From Lachnospiraceae bacterium (GTDB lineage Bacteria; Bacillota; Clostridia; Lachnospirales; Lachnospiraceae): a stretch of DNA of 64,000 bases. Below the pieces are notes generated by a model. The model did no database searches. It worked only from the letters and a program-made list of their open reading frames with translations, and was not told the origin of the DNA. Location of the stretch: contig JAFSCH010000054.1 of assembly GCA_017436865.1 (NCBI GenBank), forward strand, positions 1-64,000. The letters are read 5' to 3'. A program made the translations under genes and the position numbers. Shown piece after piece: positions 43,712-52,088 of the stretch (the first letter of the stretch is position 1; the number at the start of each line of letters is the position of its first letter).

Positions 43712-45326
43712 CGCAATGTCCTCCCTTCGCAATTGCATTTACAATCATTTCTACATATTTAACACATTTTTCCTGTGTCTCACTCTCAACCATAACACGA
43801 ATAACCGATTCTGTACCGCTTTGTCTAAGTAGTGCTCTTCCCTTCTTATTAATGAGTTTTTCTACCTCATCCTTTGCTTTCAAAACACCTGCATCTGCTA
43901 AGACTGCTTCTTTATCCTTTACTCTCACGTTCTGCAAATGCTGAGGATAGAATTTAATCGGCTCTACAAGCTTCGCCAAAGAAGTCTTTGAATCGCAGAT
44001 TTCTTCCGCAAGCAAAATAGCTGATAAAATACCGTCTCCGGTAGTTGCGTATTTTTTCACAATAATGTGTCCTGTCTGTTCTCCGCCGATTGCATAATTA
44101 TTGTTCTGCATACATTCATACACAAAACGGTCACCAACCTTGGTCTGAACACATTTGATGCCGATTTCCTCGAGACTTGCCACAAAACCACTGTTGGACA
44201 TAATTGTCGTAACTACAGTATTATCCTCCAAAGTGCCTCTCATTTTCAATCTCTTTCCAAGAACATAAATCATGGCATCACCATCTACTTCATTACCATT
44301 TTCATCTACAGCAATACAACGGTCTGCATCACCATCAAAAGCAAAACCGAGGTCAAGATGTTTCTCACGAACCAGCTTCTTTAATGGTTCTAAATGTGTG
44401 GAACCACAGCCTTCATTACAATTTAATCCATCCGGTTCATCACCAATCACATAAATCTGCGCCCCCAGAGCGCTAAATACCGCTCCTGCAATATTCCAAG
44501 AAGCACCATTTGCACAATCCAAACCAATTCTTAGATTCTTATAAGAATTGGATGCCAACGAAATTAAATAACCAATATAACGGTTTCTTCCTGCTGAATA
44601 ATCGTGAATACAACCAATCTTAGACTTCTGAGCCAGTGGTAAATCATCACCTGTAACTCCTAATGTCTTCAAGTCACCATCTATATATGCTTCAATCAAA
44701 GCAGTTGTCTCATCATCAAGCTTTTCACCATAAGCGTTAATTACCTTAATTCCATTGTCATAATAAGGATTATGCGATGCAGTAATCATGATACCACAAT
44801 CAAATTCATCCTTACGTGTTACATAGGAAACGCCCGGTGTCGTAATAACATGAAGCATATAAGCATCTGCACCACTGGCCGTAATTCCCGCTACGATGGA
44901 ATACTCTAACATATAACTGGAACGTCTAGTATCCTTACCTATAACAATGCGCGGACGATAGCCCGGCTTGGTACAACCTGAAAGCTTTGAAGCATAATAC
45001 CAGCCAAGAAATCGTCCCACACGATATGCCTGCATGGATGTTAGTGTCACATTTGCTTCTCCACGAAAGCCATCTGTACCAAAATACTTATTTACTCTTG
45101 GTTCATTCGCTGCTGTTCGATTTATCTCGATTTTATCAAGCAAAAGCTCATCTGTAGACACACTGAATATCTCTGCAAGTTGCAAAACCTTATCAATCTG
45201 TGGCAGAGCCTGATCCATCTCCCACTTAGAAATTGACTGTCTGGATACACCAAGCATTTCTGCCAATTGTTCTTGGGAAATATCAGCAACATTTCTCAAC
45301 TGCATTATTTTCTGTCCGATTGTCAT
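43704..45326 (-). CDS. glmM: phosphoglucosamine mutase with N-terminal HTH domain
   Basis: The 540-residue protein begins with a complete XRE-type HTH (residues 1-65: IGQKIMQLRNVADISQEQLA, then VSRQSISKWEMDQALPQIDK). From about residue 78 it is a phosphohexomutase: KYFGTDGFRGEAN, the phosphoserine loop MITASHNPYYDNGIKV, the metal site FDGDADRCIAVDENG, GGEQTGHII and RQSGTESVIRVMVE. It should convert glucosamine-6-phosphate to glucosamine-1-phosphate. The HTH suggests direct DNA binding linked to the enzyme. AAGGAG precedes the ATG. The frame is continuous, so no join of two genes by error is seen. Confidence 0.93.
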   Translation of the reverse strand: MTIGQKIMQLRNVADISQEQLAEMLGVSRQSISKWEMDQALPQIDKVLQLAEIFSVSTDELLLDKIEINRTAANEPRVNKYFGTDGFRGEANVTLTSMQAYRVGRFLGWYYASKLSGCTKPGYRPRIVIGKDTRRSSYMLEYSIVAGITASGADAYMLHVITTPGVSYVTRKDEFDCGIMITASHNPYYDNGIKVINAYGEKLDDETTALIEAYIDGDLKTLGVTGDDLPLAQKSKIGCIHDYSAGRNRYIGYLISLASNSYKNLRIGLDCANGASWNIAGAVFSALGAQIYVIGDEPDGLNCNEGCGSTHLEPLKKLVREKHLDLGFAFDGDADRCIAVDENGNEVDGDAMIYVLGKRLKMRGTLEDNTVVTTIMSNSGFVASLEEIGIKCVQTKVGDRFVYECMQNNNYAIGGEQTGHIIVKKYATTGDGILSAILLAEEICDSKTSLAKLVEPIKFYPQHLQNVRVKDKEAVLADAGVLKAKDEVEKLINKKGRALLRQSGTESVIRVMVESETQEKCVKYVEMIVNAIAKGGHCVE

Positions 45327-45354
45327 ATATTTTCTCCTTAATAATATACACGAC

Positions 45355-45499
45355 GTTACTGTTCACTCCGTTCTAGTAACATGCAAAAATCCATCCTAAA
45401 TTTGCTTCGGCTCATTGCCGTGCAATTGGATTTTTGCTTAACCAAACTACGCTTTCTTTCGCACTTAGTAGTAAATGCTAAGTGCTGTATGAACAATAC
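45355..45499. mobile_element. MITE-like palindromic element, second copy
   Basis: It starts GTTACTGTTCACTCCGTTC as does the copy at 1141 and keeps the three inner hairpins. The middle one has an extra loop (TTCGGCTCATTGCCGTG) that resembles the two-hairpin repeats at 20219 and 61943. The right end (GAACAATACC) has decayed. It lies just upstream of the glmM gene, where it could affect expression. No target duplication is clear. Confidence 0.8.
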
Positions 45500-45706
45500 C
45501 TGCACACCTAACTATATTACGTGCCTATTATAACAATATACAAAATCCCTTTCAAGCAACTTGACTCTTCTTTTTTTGCAACCACAAGTTGCATTTTTCT
45601 TATTTTTCTATTCGCTTCTAACTTTTTTTCTAAGAATTGATTGTTTTTATGTAATGTTTCGTTTACATCATTTCCTCTGATAGATTGAGTTTTACTGGAG
45701 TAATGT

Positions 45707-45734
45707 GTGCCGTCCCATCCAGCTAGGGCGGCAC
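45707..45734 (-). terminator. hairpin downstream of the PfkB kinase gene
   Basis: GTGCCGTCCC pairs with GGGCGGCAC with one mismatch. There is no clear T run, so it may stabilise the mRNA end more than terminate transcription. Confidence 0.45.
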
Positions 45735-45773
45735 TTAATAAACGGTACACTTTTCTTTTCCTATCCTATTCTC

Positions 45774-46802
45774 TTAACGATTCATTTCTAACTGTGGACC
45801 GCTAGACTGATGATTTTTAATTATAGAATCAATCTCTTTTAGATTAGAGGATGGTAAATCACCCGGTATGGTATTCTTAACCGCTGCTGTTGCATTTCCG
45901 TACTCTAGCGCTTTCTGACAATCCATATTATATGCAAGAAGGCCATAAAGCGCTCCTGAAATATAAGCATCTCCGCTACCAATTCTATCTACAACATCGA
46001 TTTTCTCATACGGCGGTTCCTGTACAAAGTAATCCTTCATAGCGTTATAAATACAGGAGCCAAAGGAGTGAATCTTCGGAGAATGCACAATACGTTGTGT
46101 GGCGGCCACAACACGGATAGGATAATCCTTAGTAAAACTTTTTATCATTTCCTGAACTGTTCCTTTTTTCTGAAATGTTAATCTTGCTGTGTCTTCCGAA
46201 CAAAAGAACACATCTACGTAGGGAAGTATCTCCTCGATACATTCCTTAGCTTCCTTCCCTGTCCACAAATTTGCTCTAAAATTCACATCAAAAGAAATCA
46301 ATGTTTCATTTTCCTTAAATCGTTTAATCATTTCTTTTGCTGTTTCTCGTGTCTTCTGCCCTAATGCTAGCGTAATACCTGTTGTATGGAAACATCTTGC
46401 TGCATGAAACATTTCTTCCGGGAAATCATCAATCATAATATCGGTAAATGCTGTATCTTTTCTATCATAAATAACACTTGGTTTTCTCGGATGTGCACCA
46501 TATTCATAATAGTAAACACCAAGTCTGGAATCTTTAGACTCGTCATACACTAAGTAATCATCACTGACACCACAAAAACGTACTCGGTTCTGTATATATC
46601 TTCCTATATCATTTGCAGGGACCTTTGAAACAATACCTGTTCTCAAACCTAATAAGGATAAGCCTGATACTACATTAAGTTCTGCTCCTCCAGCCTGTTT
46701 CTGAAATACATCTCCTCTTGTTAAGCGTTCATTTATAGGGGACGACAAACGAAGCAAAATTTCACCAAGTGCTAATAAATCAAATTCTTTATTTTTAACC
46801 AT
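45774..46802 (-). CDS. PfkB family sugar kinase (KDG kinase-like)
   Basis: The protein has 342 residues. The start MVKNKEFDLLALGE is preferred, with AAGGAG upstream. PfkB motifs are present: KQAGGAELNVVSGLSLLG near the N-terminus and the C-terminal signature DRIGSGDAYISGALYGLLAY with the catalytic Asp. The closest type in mind is 2-keto-3-deoxygluconate kinase, but fructokinase is possible. No uronate genes are nearby, so the substrate remains open. Confidence 0.85.
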   Translation of the reverse strand: MVKNKEFDLLALGEILLRLSSPINERLTRGDVFQKQAGGAELNVVSGLSLLGLRTGIVSKVPANDIGRYIQNRVRFCGVSDDYLVYDESKDSRLGVYYYEYGAHPRKPSVIYDRKDTAFTDIMIDDFPEEMFHAARCFHTTGITLALGQKTRETAKEMIKRFKENETLISFDVNFRANLWTGKEAKECIEEILPYVDVFFCSEDTARLTFQKKGTVQEMIKSFTKDYPIRVVAATQRIVHSPKIHSFGSCIYNAMKDYFVQEPPYEKIDVVDRIGSGDAYISGALYGLLAYNMDCQKALEYGNATAAVKNTIPGDLPSSNLKEIDSIIKNHQSSGPQLEMNR

Positions 46803-47033
46803 GCTATTTCCAGCTCCTTCAAAAGTGTTTATGCCAAATTTATTATTACCTAATATAATCATGGCACTTTTAAAATATTTTATAACCATAAATTTTTATT
46901 TTTTCTTTATGAATTTCACAGAATAAACACATTTTAGATAAATTTTAAACACAAATTGGAATTATAGTATTACTTGTAAAACGGAAAACTAATAAAAACA
47001 TACAGATAGAAACAAAAAGAAAGGACTTTATTT

Positions 47034-48551
47034 ATGTACGAATATAATCAAAATCAACAAAATGAAAATGGTGAAACACCAAATTCCCAAACACAGGAAT
47101 TTTATTATACTACCGGAAGTGGCACCCCAAATAACAACACCTATCAATATGGTATTCAACCCAATCCTCAACCGATAAAACCTAAAAAAGCAAAACAGCA
47201 ACACCCTTTTGCCAAAAAAGCAGCATGTTTCGTTGGGCTTGGTATTCTATTTGGTGCATCTACAGGAATTGCTTTTAGCCTTCCTACTTATTTTGCAAGT
47301 CAACAACTATTGCAGACAAAAATTGAATTGGAACAGTTAGAAGCAAAAAATGCCTCTTCTACACTGTCCTCGACAACAGGCTCTCTTACCCCCTCTTCAA
47401 CGTCCCAGATAGCTACTACAGCTGATATTACAGCCATTGCAAACAATTGCCTTCCAAGTGTTGTTTCTATCACCAATAAAGGTGTAACCGAAGTAAGAAC
47501 CTTATTTGGTACTTACCAACAAGATACCGAAAGCAGTGGTTCTGGTATTATCATTGGTGCAAACGATACTGAGCTCTTAATTGTAACCAATTATCATGTT
47601 GTATCCGGAAGTAGTGAATTAAGCGTTGTATTCAGCTATGATGAAGACAGTGACGAGCCATCCCTTGTAAGTGCCAAGCTCAAAGGCTATGAATCCGATA
47701 AGGACTTAGCAGTCATCTCCGTTTCCATGGACGAAATTACCGATGAAATGAAGTCACAGATCAAAGTGGCAACCATTGGCGATTCCTCTACCTTACAGCT
47801 TGGTCAGGATGTTGTCGCCATTGGTAATGCATTAGGCTATGGACAGTCTGTTACAACCGGTATCATCAGCGCCTTAAACCGTGAAGTTACTGTTTCTGGA
47901 GATGACGGCACTCCGATTACCAATAAACTGATTCAAACAGATGCAGCTATTAATCCTGGAAATTCCGGCGGTGCCCTGCTTAATATGAAAGGTGAATTAA
48001 TTGGTATCAATTCTGTGAAAGTTTCTTCCAGCTCCGTAGAAGGTATGGGGTATGCCATTCCTATTTCTGATGTACAGTCTATTATTGAGGAATTGATGCT
48101 CAAAGAAACTAGAGATGTTGTTACAGAAGAAGCGCAAGGTTATCTTGGCATTGGTGGAACCGATGTTACCAATGAAATCTCTCAGACCTATGATATGCCA
48201 ATGGGTATCTTTATTAATACGATTTATGAGGATTCTCCCGCAGCAGCCGCAGGACTTTCTAAAGGAAATATCATTACAAAGTTCGATGGTCAGACCGTTA
48301 AAAGCATGAGTGAACTAAAAACCTTATTAACCTACTATAAATCAGGTGAAACGGTAGAAATCATTGCTATGGTACAAGGTAATGAAGGTTATAGTGAAAA
48401 AACGTTTACTCTCACTCTTGGAACAAAAGATGTTTTAGGAGATGATGCTGAAGACAATAGTAATAACCAGTCTGCTCCTCCTCAGAAAGCACCACAAGAA
48501 GAATATAACTACACAAATCCATTTAACTACCTTTTCCCATTTGGTTATTAA
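47034..48551 (+). CDS. HtrA-like membrane-anchored serine protease
   Basis: The 505-residue protein has a hydrophilic cytoplasmic N-terminus rich in Asn and Gln, one membrane segment (about residues 63-85), a trypsin-like S1C domain and a PDZ domain. The triad is in TNYHVV (His), DLAVISV (Asp) and NPGNSGGALLN (Ser). The PDZ part has SPAAAAGLSKGNIITKFDG. An Asn/Pro-rich tail follows. It degrades or refolds exported proteins. A paralogue is at 53702-55048. AAAGGAC is the likely ribosome site. Confidence 0.93.
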   Translation: MYEYNQNQQNENGETPNSQTQEFYYTTGSGTPNNNTYQYGIQPNPQPIKPKKAKQQHPFAKKAACFVGLGILFGASTGIAFSLPTYFASQQLLQTKIELEQLEAKNASSTLSSTTGSLTPSSTSQIATTADITAIANNCLPSVVSITNKGVTEVRTLFGTYQQDTESSGSGIIIGANDTELLIVTNYHVVSGSSELSVVFSYDEDSDEPSLVSAKLKGYESDKDLAVISVSMDEITDEMKSQIKVATIGDSSTLQLGQDVVAIGNALGYGQSVTTGIISALNREVTVSGDDGTPITNKLIQTDAAINPGNSGGALLNMKGELIGINSVKVSSSSVEGMGYAIPISDVQSIIEELMLKETRDVVTEEAQGYLGIGGTDVTNEISQTYDMPMGIFINTIYEDSPAAAAGLSKGNIITKFDGQTVKSMSELKTLLTYYKSGETVEIIAMVQGNEGYSEKTFTLTLGTKDVLGDDAEDNSNNQSAPPQKAPQEEYNYTNPFNYLFPFGY

Positions 48552-48556
48552 GAATT

Positions 48557-48589
48557 GACAACCCTCGGCAAACTCTGCCGAGGGTTGTC
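48557..48589. terminator. bidirectional terminator
   Basis: A perfect 13-bp GC-rich stem (GACAACCCTCGGC and its inverse) with a seven-base loop lies between convergent genes, six bases after the htrA stop and 12 before the lspA-like stop. Confidence 0.9.
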
Positions 48590-48600
48590 TTATCATATCC

Positions 48601-49053
48601 TTATTCTTTTAACAGTTCTCCAATCACCATAAGCCCTGCTCCTAAAATAATGCCAAAATCAGATATATTGAAGATAACATTTTTAAGCTTCCCCTTTACT
48701 CCAAAGGATATATAATCAACTACATATTTTCTACGCAATCGATCATAGGTATTACTGTAAGCCCCTCCGAGTAATAGAGCTAATCCTGTTTTTAACATAC
48801 CTTGTCCCTTATACCCTAGTGTTGCTACATATACTCCAGTCATAAAAGCCGTAAATATGATAGACAAAAGTGCTATCCTTTTTGGTCTTTTTGCTCCTGC
48901 ACCAAGCATAGCTCCTGTATTGTGATATTTTCGCAAAAATAGTTTTCCACCAAGTAAGGGCTTAATTACTTCTTTCTTGCCTTTCTTTTCCACAAATAGC
49001 TTAATGATTCCATCTGTTATAAACAATAGTACGCCTAACCATGTAAATTTCAT
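48601..49053 (-). CDS. signal peptidase II (LspA)-like membrane protein
   Basis: The 150-residue protein has four hydrophobic segments. The signature NTYDRL and FNISDFGII supply the two catalytic aspartates of LspA aspartyl proteases, and KYHNTGAMLGAG matches the conserved N-x-GA loop. It would cut the signal peptides of prolipoproteins. The sequence is more basic than typical LspA and it may be a second, specialised copy. A lipoprotein gene lies directly upstream. GGAGG precedes the ATG. Confidence 0.82.
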   Translation of the reverse strand: MKFTWLGVLLFITDGIIKLFVEKKGKKEVIKPLLGGKLFLRKYHNTGAMLGAGAKRPKRIALLSIIFTAFMTGVYVATLGYKGQGMLKTGLALLLGGAYSNTYDRLRRKYVVDYISFGVKGKLKNVIFNISDFGIILGAGLMVIGELLKE

Positions 49054-49068
49054 AGATAACCTCCAAAA

Positions 49069-49097
49069 GAATCATTTGAGTAGTTATCTATGATTCT
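49069..49097 (-). terminator. hairpin after the lipoprotein gene
   Basis: AGAATCAT and ATGATTCT pair around a loop that contains the ribosome region of the next gene. It lies 40 bp beyond the lipoprotein stop. The T run is short, so terminator function is uncertain. Confidence 0.45.
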
Positions 49098-49134
49098 AAC
49101 GCATATCAACCTTTAAAATCAAGTAAAAGAATGA

Positions 49135-50184
49135 CTATCTTCCACCATCCATCACATTATCTACTGCATCTCTAACTGTATTTGCAACGCTTCCACCTAA
49201 TGTAGTATCATTCGTTGCTCCATTTGTTCCTTCTGTTGTTGCACCGTTATTGTTTGTTCCATTGGTACTTCCTCCAGTAGTAGTTCTTCCATTTTCACTT
49301 GTTCTATTTGTTTCTGATTCATTGGTACTTGTACCGTTTGCTTGATTGTCTGTCATTCCTGTCTGATTATTCTCTTCTTCAGGCATCAAACGTTCATGAA
49401 GACTATGATAGAAGTTCTCCAACTTATCATCAATCTTAAACTGGTTTTCCTGCAATAAGCCCACATATTCTTTTACAATCTGGCCTAATCTACTGTCTGG
49501 ATTAGCCTCTGCAAATTGCTGATAATAAGATAGCGCTTCCTGATCTACAACATCCTCTGACTCTCCCTGATAATAGTGTGATACTCCTGCTGTCTTATCA
49601 TAACCACCTGTAATAGCATGCGTTGCAATCTCTTCATATAATCTAGAAGCAGCTTCTGTGGAAACGTTATTTGGATACTTCTCTATATGCTGTTCAAATA
49701 ACACTGCTCTTTCTAACATTTCAGAAAGAGTAAGCCCAATTGTCATGCGATTCTCTTCGTTTGACATGGTCATGGATGGAGATTCCTTCTCAAGTTTCAT
49801 AAGCTCCATAAACGCAACCATATCTTCAGGCATATGCTGGCGACTTTCCTCTAATCTAGTAAAATCTATATCACGAATATTATTGCCATATCCCAATAAT
49901 CCTGTCAGATAGCGATCCACTTCCATATCACCTGCATTGACAATATTGGAATTAATATAGTCAATGACTCCATTTGCATCATTTGGCTGACCTAATAAGT
50001 TGTCAAACTCATCTGTCATATTCGCTTCTGCTTGCTCTGTTGAAGATGCACCTTCTGTTGTAGCCTCCGAAGTCTGCTCCTGACCTGTTAATGGGTCTTT
50101 ATTCTCCTCGTTATTTCCTCCACATGCAGAAAGCATGGCACAACAGGTAATACTCATTAATAATAAAACAACTTTCTTTTTCAT
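49135..50184 (-). CDS. lipoprotein with helical domain and Asn/Thr/Gly-rich tail
   Basis: The start MKKKVV follows AGGAAGG and gives 349 residues; the longer frame lacks a signal. The lipobox is LSAC. The middle part (about residues 65-270) is helical without a known motif. The last 80 residues are low complexity (TNESETNRTSENGRTTTGGS and similar), as in wall-spanning linkers. It is the gene before the LspA-like protein, which may process it. The function is unknown. Confidence 0.78.
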   Translation of the reverse strand: MKKKVVLLLMSITCCAMLSACGGNNEENKDPLTGQEQTSEATTEGASSTEQAEANMTDEFDNLLGQPNDANGVIDYINSNIVNAGDMEVDRYLTGLLGYGNNIRDIDFTRLEESRQHMPEDMVAFMELMKLEKESPSMTMSNEENRMTIGLTLSEMLERAVLFEQHIEKYPNNVSTEAASRLYEEIATHAITGGYDKTAGVSHYYQGESEDVVDQEALSYYQQFAEANPDSRLGQIVKEYVGLLQENQFKIDDKLENFYHSLHERLMPEEENNQTGMTDNQANGTSTNESETNRTSENGRTTTGGSTNGTNNNGATTEGTNGATNDTTLGGSVANTVRDAVDNVMDGGR

Positions 50185-50288
50185 TTTTCCTTCCTCCCCA
50201 GCTCTATGGCTGAATCCATATTTAATTGCAATCATAAAACTCTTGCTATGGATATTTTTTACTTGGAGAAAAGAAAATATGCATACTT

Positions 50289-52007
50289 TTATGATGTTCC
50301 TGCCAAAAAACGAAAAACCCCTTCTATGTTTAAAAGACCATAGCCATATTCTCGATTCGGATACTCCATATTTTCATCTCTTGTTGCACCACGAATCAGA
50401 TAGTTACGGATACTTTCCGAATCCACCAGAATATCATTCTGTTCTACTACAGCCCATTGTAATATTTGCGCGACGCCTCCTGCTGTAATTGCCGCTGCGA
50501 TACTAGAACCATTCCTCATACCTAGAATGGTACTTACATTTACGCCAGGTGCTGCAATATCCGGTTTAATCTGTTCATCTCTGGAAAATCCTCTTCCTGC
50601 ATTGACATATAAACTGTCATTTTCATCATTATAAGAGGTCACACTAACCACACGTCTTGCATAAGCGGGATCTGTCAGCGTAATAAATGGATCAGGCTCT
50701 AAAAAATAAGTCTCATCTGTTAAAAATTGTGTGATTGGAAGCCACAAATCAAATTCTCCCTGATTTATACTTCCTTCTCCTTGTATTCGTATTGTCCAAA
50801 TACCAGCAGTTGGATTTTCAAATCGAAACCGTATCATTTCCGCATTCGAAGATGGCTCTACCAGAATATAATCTACCGTAATCCTTGTCCTTTCAAAGAT
50901 AAAGGTATACGTCTGAGGCCCTTTTATTCTTGGATTTATACGCTGTATCATCTCTCCTCCCGGTGAACGGACAGAGGCCGAGAATAAATACGGCTGTTTT
51001 CCCCAAAAATCCATAATAAAACCTTTTTCTCCTTCTCCTACCCTAAGCTCAACATCCTGCTGCTCCTGCCTACCAGAAATGGTTCCTCTAAAGTGTCTTC
51101 TTGCATTACCCTCATTGCCGCCTCCAATAACAAAAGCTCTGCTTTTCTGATAAGAAATAGCTGTTATATACCTCGCCAGTGGCGAAGCTCCTGTATGATC
51201 ACCTAAGTTCGTTCCTACTCCCATATAAACAACAAGTGGACTACTCAGACTCATGGCATATTTCTGCAAATACTGTACCGCCTGCATAATATCTGTCTCC
51301 GAGTAACAAGGAACTTCTTCTGGAATCAGATAATATTCTCGTAAATACTGTTTCATTTCTTTGAGTTTTACCATAACAATATTACTTTCTGGCGCTGCTC
51401 CAATAAATTGTCTATTCCCTTCCAAACGACTTCCTGCTGCCACACTAGCTGCTGCGGTACCATGTCCTATCTCATCTGTACTTGGCACTATCCCTCTTGG
51501 ATTGTCACTCTCAATTGCACGTTGAATCATCTCATTGGTATACTCCGTGCCATACAAAAATCCTTCCGGAGGAGTACCTGTCTGTATGGTTTGATCCCAA
51601 ATTGCTGTAATCCTACTCCTGCCTGTAGCATCACGAAACACCTCATTTTCATATTGTATGCCCGTATCAATAAATCCAATTGTTACATTTTTGCCAGTCA
51701 GATTCAATGGCTGTCCTTGGGTAGCCAAAATGCCCGCTTCCATCAGAGCAATCGAATTATATTCTCTACTTCCTCCCATGCCTTCTAGTTGTGTCAAACC
51801 ATAACACCTTGGAATAAAATAGTAACTGGCATCTGATATACTGATACGCGGAATTGCATCCTTTTTTATATATAGAATTCTCAAATCACCCATTACTTGA
51901 TGTATACAATTATCCACCGGTATCTGATAGTTAAATCTCTCAGGTATCACAAAATCCGTAATAATATCCGCGTAATCATTAGACAAAATCCGCTCTTTAC
52001 AGGTCAC
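50289..52007 (-). CDS. CspB-like S8 family peptidase
   Basis: The 572-residue subtilase has no signal peptide. The triad is Asp in IGFIDTGIQYENEVF, His in IGHGTAAASVAAG and Ser in MRNGSSIAAAITAGG, with a jellyroll-like insert of about 200 residues between His and Ser. This layout is that of Clostridia Csp proteases, which process the spore-cortex lytic enzyme during germination; many copies have other unknown roles. The GTG start has GAGG eight bases upstream. It lies between clpX and the lipoprotein gene. Confidence 0.88.
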   Translation of the reverse strand: MTCKERILSNDYADIITDFVIPERFNYQIPVDNCIHQVMGDLRILYIKKDAIPRISISDASYYFIPRCYGLTQLEGMGGSREYNSIALMEAGILATQGQPLNLTGKNVTIGFIDTGIQYENEVFRDATGRSRITAIWDQTIQTGTPPEGFLYGTEYTNEMIQRAIESDNPRGIVPSTDEIGHGTAAASVAAGSRLEGNRQFIGAAPESNIVMVKLKEMKQYLREYYLIPEEVPCYSETDIMQAVQYLQKYAMSLSSPLVVYMGVGTNLGDHTGASPLARYITAISYQKSRAFVIGGGNEGNARRHFRGTISGRQEQQDVELRVGEGEKGFIMDFWGKQPYLFSASVRSPGGEMIQRINPRIKGPQTYTFIFERTRITVDYILVEPSSNAEMIRFRFENPTAGIWTIRIQGEGSINQGEFDLWLPITQFLTDETYFLEPDPFITLTDPAYARRVVSVTSYNDENDSLYVNAGRGFSRDEQIKPDIAAPGVNVSTILGMRNGSSIAAAITAGGVAQILQWAVVEQNDILVDSESIRNYLIRGATRDENMEYPNREYGYGLLNIEGVFRFLAGTS

Positions 52008-52088
52008 ACCAAATACCTCTTCTTACAAAAAGCTTTTTATAGTGTATACCCAAAAGAGCGGATTTATTACAATTTTTCTATTATTCCA

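Larger units (their letters stand above)
45327..45773. other. intergenic region between glmM and the pfkB-type gene
   Basis: It contains the palindromic element at 45355-45499 and a hairpin at 45707-45734. A 77-codon frame at 45517-45750 has no good ribosome site and overlaps that hairpin, so I do not accept it as a gene. Confidence 0.6.

Noticed and set aside
45517..45750. 77-codon reading frame on the minus strand
   Set aside because: It starts at GTG without a ribosome site, overlaps a GC-rich hairpin and has no family resemblance.
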